DNA of 64,000 bases. Source: Nocardia australiensis (GTDB lineage: Bacteria; Actinomycetota; Actinomycetes; Mycobacteriales; Mycobacteriaceae). Both the position numbers and the translations under genes were made by a program. The stretch covers positions 248,001-312,000 of the forward strand of contig NZ_JAJFZM010000001.1 in assembly GCF_020733705.1 (NCBI RefSeq). The letters are read 5' to 3'. This document shows positions 24,053-32,900 of the stretch, piece by piece. How positions within the stretch are numbered: position 1 is the stretch's first letter; each line of letters opens with the position of its first letter. The notes below the pieces were generated by a model, which worked only from the letters and a program-made list of their open reading frames with translations, did not search any database and was not told the origin of the DNA.

Positions 24053-25285
24053 TCAGTGGCCCGTCCCACGTCGAACCAGGCCATCGGCGGCAATCGTCAC
24101 CTGATCGCCGGTGTGGAACCAGCTACCGGTGAAACGATCCGCGGTGGATTTCGGGTCGTTCCAATAGCGGTGGGTGACATTCGGTCCGCGACAGAGCAAT
24201 TCGCCCTGACCGGCCCCGGCCCGAGGGCCCCACAATGCCAATTCCGTACCGCCGAAAGGGAACCCGAGCACGGTATCGGCGGCGGCATAGACATCATCGA
24301 CGACGAGGCCGATGCCGCTGGTCTCGGTCGCACCCCAGACCGACCACTGCCTGGCCGCCGGGAACGCGTCGCGAAGCGCCGCGGCGAGCTCAGGAGGTGA
24401 ACACGATCGTTCGGCGCGATGGCCGGCATTGCTGATTCGCGAAATGGATTCGGCGCCAAGACCATCCGTGCGAGAAGCCGCGAGCTTCGGTAGCAGGCGG
24501 CCGAAGATGCGCGGCGTCGCCGACACCATGTCGATCCGCTCGGCCACCAGCATCTGCGCGAGCCCACGGGAATCGGGCGCGAGCACCACCGTCCCGCCCA
24601 CCGCAAACGTCGGCAGCAACTGGTCCACGCATCCGCTGGCGTGCGCCAGCGGCAAAAGCACGAGATTGCGCAGACCATCGGTCGGCAGATCCAGCGCCGC
24701 GACCACCGAACGGATCGCGGACAACAGATTCTCGTTGGTCAATTCGACACCCATCGGCACCCGGCCACCGCTGGTGTAACACAGCAGCGCCAGATCACCC
24801 AGTGCCGCACCGTCATCGATGAACGCGGCGCCGTCGGGTAGCACCGGCTCGCCTCCACCGGCACCCGAGCCGAGTACGAAATCGGTGTTGCTGTCGGCGA
24901 TCACACGCTCGGCGACCTCGGTGGGCAGCCCATCGTGCACCAGCACCGGCACCGCGCCGCTGAGCAGCGCGCCGAGGAACGCCTGCACCCACCGCACGCC
25001 CGCGGGCATGTGGATCGCGACCCGATCACCGAATCCGATGCCGTGCTCCTGCAAACCACCCGCGATACGCGAGGCGGAATGCCACAGCTGCCGATAGGTG
25101 AGCCGGGGTCCGCCGATCTCGACGACGGCTTCCCGGTTCGCGAACGCGTGCACCCGTAGGTCGAGCAGTTCGGTGAGCGCGGGCGTCAGATTTCCGTAGC
25201 GCAGCACCCCGTCGGCACCACGGGCCAGCGGGTTGTCGCAGATAGGTGGACGGGTCAGTGGGTATTCGACCAAGAGCTGTGACAT
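24053..25285 (-). CDS. Truncated, degenerate acyl-CoA synthetase (AMP-binding N-domain only)
   Basis: A 410-residue ANL-superfamily protein. The large N-terminal domain is recognisable: YTSG, NLVLLPLAHASG, WGATETSG and WFHTGDQ. Two features argue against activity. The P-loop that should read TSGTTGxPKG is TSGGRVPMG (171-179), one residue short and with Met178 in place of Lys. The protein stops 20 residues after HTGD, so the whole ~100-residue C-terminal domain with the catalytic Lys is absent. The ATG at 25285 follows GGAGGA. It is 98 bp downstream of the enoyl-CoA hydratase gene and probably co-transcribed. It could be a decaying pseudogene or a non-catalytic acyl-binding protein; full-length enzymes of this type are usually 500-550 residues. 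Confidence 0.72.
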   Translation of the reverse strand: MSQLLVEYPLTRPPICDNPLARGADGVLRYGNLTPALTELLDLRVHAFANREAVVEIGGPRLTYRQLWHSASRIAGGLQEHGIGFGDRVAIHMPAGVRWVQAFLGALLSGAVPVLVHDGLPTEVAERVIADSNTDFVLGSGAGGGEPVLPDGAAFIDDGAALGDLALLCYTSGGRVPMGVELTNENLLSAIRSVVAALDLPTDGLRNLVLLPLAHASGCVDQLLPTFAVGGTVVLAPDSRGLAQMLVAERIDMVSATPRIFGRLLPKLAASRTDGLGAESISRISNAGHRAERSCSPPELAAALRDAFPAARQWSVWGATETSGIGLVVDDVYAAADTVLGFPFGGTELALWGPRAGAGQGELLCRGPNVTHRYWNDPKSTADRFTGSWFHTGDQVTIAADGLVRRGTGH

Positions 25286-25383
25286 GGGTCCTCCGCACAC
25301 GCGCCTCGAGCCGGCAGGCTCTTGCGACTATATGACCCGAGTCACATTTTTGGGGTGATTAGGCGGCGAAGATGTCCGACTCG

Positions 25384-26178
25384 TCATTTACCGGTGTAGG
25401 TGGCCTTACCCGGCCCCACATCGAGGAAGCTACGCACCGCGCCGCATAGATCGGCGGTATCGAACAACGCGCCCGACACCTCCGGGGTCACCGAATCGGC
25501 ATGTGCCACACCGCCGGAACGCCACGCCTCGATGATCTGCTTGGTCGCGGCGTGCGCCTTGGTCGGCCCGTCGGCGAGACGATGGGTGAGTTCGACGGCG
25601 GCAGTATCGACGTCGTCGTGCAGAGCGTTCACCACGCCCCAGTCGGCCATTGTCGCCGCGTCGTAGAGTTCGCCCGTCATCACGAATTCCCTGGCCCGTC
25701 CCGATCCGGCCCGCTCGGCCAGACGCTGCGGGCCGCCCATCGACGGCGTCAGCCCGACCACCGTTTCCACCAGACCGAACTTCGCTTTCGGCGCGGCCAG
25801 GATCAGGTCACAGGCCAGCGCCATTTCGAACGCCGCGGTCAGGGTGAGCCCGTGCGCGGCGAACACCACCGGGCACGGCAGCGCCTCCAGCGGATGGATG
25901 ATCTGAGCGAAAAGAGTCCGCCATAGTTCGGCGCCCTGTTCGCTGGACAGGCCGTCGAAAACGTGCACATCGACACCGCCGGAGACCAGCTTGCCCTCGG
26001 CGCGCAGCAGAAGCGCGCGCGGCGGGTTCGCCGACAACTCGGCGAGGTCGGCGATCAGCGCGTCGAGCATGGCCTGATCGAAGAGGTTCAGCGGCGGGCT
26101 CGCCAGTGTCAGGGTGGCCACCTCCGCGCCACTGTCGGTGCTGGTGCGGACCAGGCGGGTTGCCTTCGTTTCACTCAT
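25384..26178 (-). CDS. Enoyl-CoA hydratase/isomerase family protein
   Basis: A 264-residue crotonase-fold protein. The core is present: LTLASPPLNLFDQAML, LLLRAEGKLVSGGVDVHVF (oxyanion strand 1), FAAHGLTLTAAFEMALACDLILAAPKAKFGLVETVVGLTPSMGG. The usual AHG-x-x-x-GGG oxyanion segment is AHGLTLTAA, lacking the Gly run. One Glu (VETVVG) sits where one of the hydratase catalytic acids is expected. Activity could therefore be hydratase, isomerase or another crotonase reaction. ATG start. It is first in a likely two-gene operon with the truncated acyl-CoA synthetase. It is divergent from the hydroquinone-reductase gene, with only 37 bp between the two starts. Confidence 0.85.
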   Translation of the reverse strand: MSETKATRLVRTSTDSGAEVATLTLASPPLNLFDQAMLDALIADLAELSANPPRALLLRAEGKLVSGGVDVHVFDGLSSEQGAELWRTLFAQIIHPLEALPCPVVFAAHGLTLTAAFEMALACDLILAAPKAKFGLVETVVGLTPSMGGPQRLAERAGSGRAREFVMTGELYDAATMADWGVVNALHDDVDTAAVELTHRLADGPTKAHAATKQIIEAWRSGGVAHADSVTPEVSGALFDTADLCGAVRSFLDVGPGKATYTGK

Positions 26179-26215
26179 CGGGTCAGCCTAGGCATGCGTC
26201 TGCGAGACTGTCAGG

Positions 26216-27241
26216 GTGACCAAGTCGGCATCCGAGAGTGGTTCCTACGTCGAGCCCGGCGAGTTCAAGCGCGACACCAATTACATCCAGACCCGGATCA
26301 CCGCCGACGGACGCGACGGCTATCCGGTGGCCGCCGGTCGTTATCGACTGGTCGCGGCGCGGGCCTGTCCATGGGCCAACCGCACGCTGATCGTGCGCAG
26401 GCTGCTCGGCCTGGAGGACGCGCTGTCCCTCGGCCTGTGCGGGCCGACGCACGACAAACTCAGCTGGACTTTCGATCTCGATCCCGGCGGGGTCGATCCC
26501 GTGCTCGGTATACCCCGGTTGCGCGATGCGTATCTGGCCCGCTTCCCCGACTATCCGCGTGGCATTACCGTGCCCGCCATCGTGGATGTTCCCACTGGTC
26601 AGGTGGTCACCAACGACTACGCCCAGATGACCCTCGACTTCTCCGGCGAATGGACCGAATTTCATCGTCCCGGCGCACCCCAGCTCTACCCGGAGGCGTT
26701 GCGGGCCGAGATCGATGAGGTGAATCTCGCGGTCTTCCGCGACGTCAACAATGGCGTGTATCGGTGCGGATTCGCAGGCGCCCAGGACGCGTATGACGCG
26801 GCCTATGATCGTCTCTTCGCCCGGCTCGACTGGCTCTCAGAGCGCCTGACCAGGCAGCGATATCTGGTGGGTGACACCATCACCGAGGCCGATGTGCGAC
26901 TGTTCACCACGCTGGTCCGATTCGATCCGGTCTATCACGGGCATTTCAAATGCAACCGCAGCGAGCTGAGCGAGATGCCGGTGCTGTGGGCATACGCGCG
27001 CGACCTCTACCAGACCCCTGGCTTCGGCGACACCATCGATTTCGGGCAGATCAAGACCCACTACTACGTCGTACACACCGACATCAACCCGACTCGCATC
27101 GTGCCCAAGGGCCCTGATCTGACCAACTGGCTTACCCCGCACGGCCGGGAAGCGCTGGGCGGCAGGCCGTTCGGTGACGGCACCCCACCACCTCCGCCGC
27201 CGCTGAGCGAGCGGGTGCCCGCACTGCACTCCCCCGCGTAG
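26216..27241 (+). CDS. Glutathionyl-hydroquinone reductase-like GST (YqjG/ECM4 family)
   Basis: A 341-residue Xi-class glutathione-transferase-like protein. The catalytic Cys motif CPWAN (Cys51) is followed by LIVRRLLGLEDALSL, then by the family-typical DYPRGITVPAIVDVPTGQVVTNDY and the C-terminal all-helical GST domain with RYLVGDTITEADVRLFTTLVRFDPVYHGHFKCN. The family reduces thiol-conjugated quinones. Actinomycetes make mycothiol rather than glutathione, so the thiol partner is probably mycothiol (inference). The usual CPWAHR has Asn in place of His here. The GTG start is 37 bp from the divergent enoyl-CoA hydratase. A Pro-rich C-terminal tail of ~20 residues is an extra. Confidence 0.9.
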   Translation: MTKSASESGSYVEPGEFKRDTNYIQTRITADGRDGYPVAAGRYRLVAARACPWANRTLIVRRLLGLEDALSLGLCGPTHDKLSWTFDLDPGGVDPVLGIPRLRDAYLARFPDYPRGITVPAIVDVPTGQVVTNDYAQMTLDFSGEWTEFHRPGAPQLYPEALRAEIDEVNLAVFRDVNNGVYRCGFAGAQDAYDAAYDRLFARLDWLSERLTRQRYLVGDTITEADVRLFTTLVRFDPVYHGHFKCNRSELSEMPVLWAYARDLYQTPGFGDTIDFGQIKTHYYVVHTDINPTRIVPKGPDLTNWLTPHGREALGGRPFGDGTPPPPPPLSERVPALHSPA

Positions 27242-27359
27242 CCATCGACGATCGCGGCCTTGGAACCCGAACGATCGGGTACTTCGTTATCAGGAGGAGC
27301 TGACGGCCGTCGGTGCCATACAGTTCAACCAGTAGAGGCGGAAAAGGGAGGATGTCGCC

Positions 27360-28091
27360 GTGTTCAAGGGCACGTTCGAGAAGACGGTGATCCAGCTACT
27401 CGATACCGGGTCGCGGTTGCAGGCGCCCGCCGTCGCCAGGTACGTCGACCGGATCAGGCGCTCCCATCCGGACGAGAAGCCGGCGCAGGTCATCGCGCGG
27501 CTGGAAAACCAATATCTGCTCGCGGTAACAGGCAGCGGTAGCGCGGTCGGCGCCACGGCCGCGGTGCCCGGGGTCGGTACCGTCGCGGCCGTCGCCGCGG
27601 TCAGCGCCGAGACAACTTTTTTCATGGAGGCCTCGGCCGTCTTCACCCTCGCGGTGGCGGCCGTGCACGGCGTCTCCCCCGACGACAAGGCGCAGCGCCG
27701 AGCCCTGGTGCTCGCGGTGGTACTCGGCGACACCGGGATGGAGATCGTCGAGAAGACGGTCGGCCATTCGGCGAAGAACTGGGGCACGGTATTCGCCAAC
27801 CGCATTCCTGGATTGTCGGGCATGAACGATTCGCTGCTCAAACGGTTCATCATCCGTTTCATCACCAAACGCGCTGCGCTGATGGCTGGCAAGGTGGTCC
27901 CGGCCGGCATCGGCGCGGTGATCGGCGGTTTCGGTAATCGTGCCCTCGGAAAGGCCACAATCATTAACGCGCGCAAGGCTTTCGGGCCCGCACCGACCAT
28001 ATGGCCACCGGATCGCCATCTCATCGTGGACGCCGATCCGCTGACCGCGCTCGACGCCGTGCGGCCACAACCCCCGGCCACCCAGCGATGA
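27360..28091 (+). CDS. EcsC-like Ala/Val-rich protein, first gene of ABC cluster
   Basis: A 243-residue protein that resembles EcsC-family proteins, which often accompany ABC transporters. It has an Arg/Lys-rich N-terminal helix, then a Gly/Ala-rich hydrophobic region (TGSGSAVGATAAVPGVGTVAAVAAVSAETTFFMEASAVFTLAVAAVHG) and a later VVPAGIGAVIGGFGNRALGKATI segment. These could be amphipathic or membrane-inserting. The assignment rests on pattern only. GTG start. Its stop overlaps the ATG of the ABC ATPase gene by four bases (ATGA), so it is part of that operon and may assemble with the transporter. Confidence 0.6.
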   Translation: MFKGTFEKTVIQLLDTGSRLQAPAVARYVDRIRRSHPDEKPAQVIARLENQYLLAVTGSGSAVGATAAVPGVGTVAAVAAVSAETTFFMEASAVFTLAVAAVHGVSPDDKAQRRALVLAVVLGDTGMEIVEKTVGHSAKNWGTVFANRIPGLSGMNDSLLKRFIIRFITKRAALMAGKVVPAGIGAVIGGFGNRALGKATIINARKAFGPAPTIWPPDRHLIVDADPLTALDAVRPQPPATQR

Positions 28092-29062
28092 GCACGGCCA
28101 AACCGCCCGCCTTCGCCGTCCGTGACCTGAGCAAGCGCTACGACCTCGTCGCGGCTATCGAGAATGTGAGCTTCACCGTCCCGCTCGGTACGGCCGCCGC
28201 CCTGGTCGGGCCACCTGGCGCGGGCAAGACGACGATTCTGCGGATCCTGCTCGGTCTGCTCGCGCCGACCACCGGCTCGGTCGAGGTCGGTGGATCGGGC
28301 TCGGTCCGGCCCACGGGAGCCGTCGGCGGCATGCTCGACTCGCGTGGACTGCATCCGTTGCGCTCGGCGCGCGATCATCTGCGGGTATACGCGGCGGCGA
28401 TCGGTGTCACCGACGAACGGGTCGAGCAGGTGATCGATCTGGTCGGTCTCGGCGACGCGGCCGATGTGCGCGCAGCGGCACTGTCGACCGGGCAGCAGAC
28501 CCAGGCGGCGCTGGCGACCGCGCTGCTCGGCGATCCGCCGCTGCTGGTGCTCGACGAACCCATGGCCGGGCTGGTCGGCGCGGAACGTGTTTGGCTACAA
28601 GAGTTCCTGCGCGGACACACCCACCGCGGCGGCACGGTATTGCTGTCGAGCGAGAGCCTCGCCGCGGTGATCCCGATCGCGGACAGCCTGATCGTGGTGA
28701 GCGAAGGCTCGATTACCTATCAGGGCACCCCCGCCAAGCTGCGCCGTAGCCACCCCGATCGTCTAGTGGTCGCCGCGTCCACCCCGATCGCGCTCGCAAC
28801 GACGCTGGCCGCCAATGGCTTCACCGACGCGGTGATCCGCCCGGACGGACGACTCGCGGTGGCCGAGGCGACCGCGGGGCAGATCCACGATGCCGCGAGG
28901 GCCGCGGGTGTGCGACTCGACAGCGTCACCCCCGACCCGATCCATCCCGACCGGGTCCTCGCCGCACTGACCAGACCGACACGTCCCCAGCAAACGCTCG
29001 CCCCGTATCCAGGGGTGGCCGCCCAACATCCGACGCCGACGCCCTACGGGATTCCACGATGA
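28088..29062 (+). CDS. ABC-2 transporter ATPase with degenerate switch residues
   Basis: A 324-residue nucleotide-binding subunit. Walker A GPPGAGKTT (41-49, Lys47) and Walker B LLVLDEP (Asp156-Glu157) are normal. The ABC signature reads LSTGQQTQ instead of LSGGQxQR. The D-loop lacks its Asp (MAGLVGA), and the switch His is replaced by Glu189 (LLSSESL). Hydrolysis should be slow or need a partner (inference). About 110 C-terminal residues after the ATPase core carry a second sub-domain, as in drug-type ABC-2 ATPases, and a Pro-rich end. The ATG at 28088 overlaps the stop of the EcsC-like gene; the permease ATG overlaps its own stop, so all three are translationally coupled. Confidence 0.85.
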   Translation: MSTAKPPAFAVRDLSKRYDLVAAIENVSFTVPLGTAAALVGPPGAGKTTILRILLGLLAPTTGSVEVGGSGSVRPTGAVGGMLDSRGLHPLRSARDHLRVYAAAIGVTDERVEQVIDLVGLGDAADVRAAALSTGQQTQAALATALLGDPPLLVLDEPMAGLVGAERVWLQEFLRGHTHRGGTVLLSSESLAAVIPIADSLIVVSEGSITYQGTPAKLRRSHPDRLVVAASTPIALATTLAANGFTDAVIRPDGRLAVAEATAGQIHDAARAAGVRLDSVTPDPIHPDRVLAALTRPTRPQQTLAPYPGVAAQHPTPTPYGIPR

Positions 29063-29841
29063 TCGACACCCTGCCCGCGGACCTGGTCCCGACGGTCAAC
29101 TCCGAGGTCCGCAAGGTCACCACGCTGCGTCCGAGCCAGATCCTCGGTGTCGCGGTGCCCGCCATCGCGATCGTCGCGAGCGCGGTCACAGCCGTCCTCT
29201 CCGGACCCGCCGACCCCAAATCGAATCCGGCCACCGGCGCCGCGACCATCGGCCTATACCTGGGCCTCGCGGTGGCGATCCTGGTCGCGGGCGCGTTCGG
29301 GGCGGCGGGCAGCGGCGGCGAATACCGCTACGCCACCATGCCGATCACGATGCTCTTCAGTCCGCACCGGGATCGCCTTGTGGCCGCGAAACTCCTGGTC
29401 ACCGCCGGTTTCGCGCTGGCGGCGGCGCTCGTGGTCGAACTGGTGTCCATGGCCTGTCTGATCGGGTTCGGGCACGACAAATTCGATATCGGCCTGCGGC
29501 TGTTCGCGGTGCTCGGCGGTGGACTGCTGGCCACGGTGTGCTGGTCGCTGATCGGCGCGGGCCTGGGACTGCTGCTGCGCACCGCGACGGGCTCGATCGT
29601 GGTGCTGCTCGGTTGGCTCATTATCGTCGAACCGCTGGTCTGGCTGGTCGTCAAGGCAATGGGCATAGCCGGATTCGCCACCCTGCTGCCCGGCGCGGCG
29701 ACCGTGAGCACCGTCGCGGTCGAGTCGTTCCCCGATACGGACCTGCTCGCCCCGACGCCGGCCGCCATCGTGGTGCTGCTGTTGTGGACCATCGGCGTAG
29801 CCGGTGCGGGCTGGTGGTCGGTCCGTCAGCGGGAGTTCTGA
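29059..29841 (+). CDS. ABC-2 type permease
   Basis: A 260-residue membrane protein with about six hydrophobic helices (for example ILGVAVPAIAIVASAVTAVL, YLGLAVAILVAGAFGAAG, FALAAALVVELVSMACLIGF, ATVCWSLIGAGLGLLLR, VLLGWLIIVEPLVWLVV, and a C-terminal helix). The loop SGGEYRYATMPITMLFSPHRDRLVAAKLL after the second helix is the coupling segment seen in ABC-2 exporters of the YhgE/CcmB-like and drug-export groups. It would pair with the preceding ATPase. The substrate is unknown. It overlaps the ATPase gene by four bases (ATGA). The fused ABC exporter gene begins 110 bp later. Confidence 0.87.
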   Translation: MIDTLPADLVPTVNSEVRKVTTLRPSQILGVAVPAIAIVASAVTAVLSGPADPKSNPATGAATIGLYLGLAVAILVAGAFGAAGSGGEYRYATMPITMLFSPHRDRLVAAKLLVTAGFALAAALVVELVSMACLIGFGHDKFDIGLRLFAVLGGGLLATVCWSLIGAGLGLLLRTATGSIVVLLGWLIIVEPLVWLVVKAMGIAGFATLLPGAATVSTVAVESFPDTDLLAPTPAAIVVLLLWTIGVAGAGWWSVRQREF

Positions 29842-29951
29842 GGTTCGCCCCAGCAGCGGCCGGTGCCCGCGCACCGGGAACAACAGCGTGTCGGTGTGCG
29901 TCGTTACAGTCCACGGGCAACAGCGGGCAGGCGAGACGGGGACATCCTGAG

Positions 29952-32900
29952 TTGAGTGAGATCGACGTGCATCGACGCGGCTGGATACGCAGGCTGTGGG
30001 CCGAAAGCCGGTCATACGGCGGCGTACTCGCCTTGCTCGTTGCCGCGGTGGTGGCAGGTGCCCTGGTGGAGATCGCCGCGCCGCTGCTCACCAAGCGGGC
30101 ACTCGACGCGGCCGGTGCCGGCGATACCGCGGTTATCGGGACCGTCGCCGGGTTACTCGCGCTGCTGGCGGTGGGGCGATTCTGTGCGGCGTTCGGCCGC
30201 CGGGCGCTGGCGGGACGACTGTCGCTGGATGTGCAGCACCGTCTTCGGCTCCAACTGCTCGGCTCGCTGCAGCGGCTGGACGGGGCGGGGCAGGACGCGA
30301 TACGCACAGGTCAGGTGGTGTCGCGGTCGATCACCGATCTACAACTGGTGCAGGGCCTATTGGCACTCGCGCCGCTGTCGAGCATGGCGCTACTCGAGTT
30401 TCTGCTGGCCGCCGGTGTGATGGTGTGGTTGTCCGCGCCGCTGGCGGCCGTCGCATTGCTCGTGGTCCCCGCGATCACGCTGGTGGTGTACCGAATGCGG
30501 CCCCGGCTGTACGCGGCGACCTGGTCGGCGCAGCAGCGCGCGGCCGATGTCGCCCAGCATGTCGAGGAGACGGTCACCGGGGTCCGGGTGGTCAAGGGGT
30601 TCGGGCAGGAAGCCCGCATGGTGAACGTGCTGGAGCGGCACGGCCGGACGCTGTATGCCGAACGGATGCGCGCGGCCGGGATCAACGCACGGTTCACGCC
30701 GTCCGTCTCGGCTATCCCGCAAATCGGGCTGGTCGCGGTGATCGCCTTCGGCGGCACGCTCGCGCTGCACGGCGCGATCGGCATCGGCACCTTCCTCGCC
30801 TTCGCCGCCTATGTCGCCACCATGACCTCGACCGCACGCACCATGACCTCGGTGGTGATCATGGCGCAACTGACCCGCGCGGCGGCCGAACGCGTCTACC
30901 AGGTGATCGACACCGCGCCGACAATCGCCGACCCGGCCACGCCCAGCACGCTGCCCGACGGTCCGCTCGGCATCGAAATCGACTCGCTCACTTTCGGCTT
31001 CGACACCGAACGCCCGGTATTACGTGATCTGGACCTGACGGTACGGCCCGGCGAAACGGTCGCCATCATCGGTCCAGCGGGCTCCGGCAAGACGACCCTC
31101 TCGCTGCTGCTGCCACGCTTCTACACACCCGATTCCGGCAGCATTCGATTGTTCGGCACCGAAACCGACACGGCTGCTGCACAATTCGCACACCCGGAGC
31201 TATCGGACACGCGACTCTCCCGCGTCGAACACCCCACCGACGGGCTCGCCGCAGCGGCCGAAGAGCGCACCGACGCAGGCCATGCGCAGCCCGCGATCGA
31301 TATCGCTGACGTCCGCGCCGCCGATCTTCGAAGCGCCATCGGCGTTGTCTTCGACGACCCCTTCCTCTTCTCGGACACTATCGCCGCGAATATCGCCCTC
31401 GGCGAACCCGACGCCACCGACGCCGATATCCGCCACGCCGCGAAGTTGGCGGCGGCCGACGAATTCATCACCGAACTATCCGACGGCTACGACACCGTCG
31501 TCGGTGAGCGCGGGCTGACGCTCTCTGGTGGCCAGCGCCAGCGAATCGCGCTGGCCAGGGCGTTGCTGGCACGGCCGCGCATTCTGGTGCTCGACGACGC
31601 GACTTCCGCGGTGGACGCCGTCACCGAGGCCGCGATCTTCGGCACCCTGTCCGACCAGGGCGGACGCACCACGCTCATCCTCGCCCACCGTGAGTCCACC
31701 CTCGCGCACGCCGACCGGGTGATCCGCCTGCCCGCACCGGCCGGACACCATACCGTCGAGCACCTCGACACCGCCGCGCTCCCGACACCTATCGCACGCG
31801 GCCCCAGGGCGGGCGGCGGGTCGAGGTCGATGATGGGCGCGGTGGCCGACCTCAGCGAGACACCGGAACTGCGCCGCGATATCGAGCGCCTGCCACCAGC
31901 CACCGAGCAGCCTGGCCTTGACGACGAGCGGTTGCGCCGACCTGATCCCGGGTTCCGGCTTGCTCGGCTGCTGCGGCCGGTCCGCTGGCTGGTGCTCGGC
32001 GTGATCAGCCTGCTGGCCATGGACGCGGTGCTCGGCATCGCGTTCCCGCCGCTGGTGCGATACGCGATCGATACCGGTATCGGCCATGACAATTCCGGTG
32101 CGCTCGCCACCGCGGCGATAGTCGGCCTCGCACTGGTGGCGGCGGGCTGGGTGGTCGGCGCCGCAGCGACCGTGTTCACCGCACGCACCGGTGAACGCGT
32201 GCTGTACGGCCTGCGCGTGCGCAGCTACGCCCACCTGCAGCGGTTGGGCCTGGACTACTACGAGCGGGAACTGTCCGGGCGCATCATGACCCGGATGACC
32301 ACCGACGTCGACGCCCTGTCGACATTCCTGCAAACCGGCGTCGCGACCGCGCTGATCGGCGGCCTGACGCTCATCGGAATCGCGGTCGCACTGCTGGTCA
32401 TCGATGCCGCCCTCGCGACCACCGTGCTCGTGGCGTTGCCCCCGCTGCTGGTGGCGACCATGCTGTTTCGCCGCGTCTCGTCCACCGCGTATACCGTGTC
32501 GCGTGAACACATTTCGGTAGTGAACGCCGACTTCCAGGAAAATGTCAGCGGACTACGAGCGGTCCAGGCCAACCGGCACGAGCCGCGCGCCGCGCACCGA
32601 TTCGCCCAGTACTCGCAGCGCTATCGCAACAGCCGAATGCGAGCCCAACGCGCCATCGCCCTGTATTTCGCGTTCGTCATCGCCTGGGCCGATCTGGCAC
32701 TGGCCGCAGTGGTGTTCGTCGGCGCCCGCGACGTCGCGAACGGCACGACGAGCCCGGGTACCCTGATCGCCTTCGTGCTGTATCTGGAACTGCTGTTCGG
32801 GCCGATCTTGCAACTCTCGCAGGTGTTCGACGGATATCAGCAGGCGCGGGTCGGGCTGCGCCGCATAGGCGAGCTCCTGCGCACGCCGTCATCGATCGCC

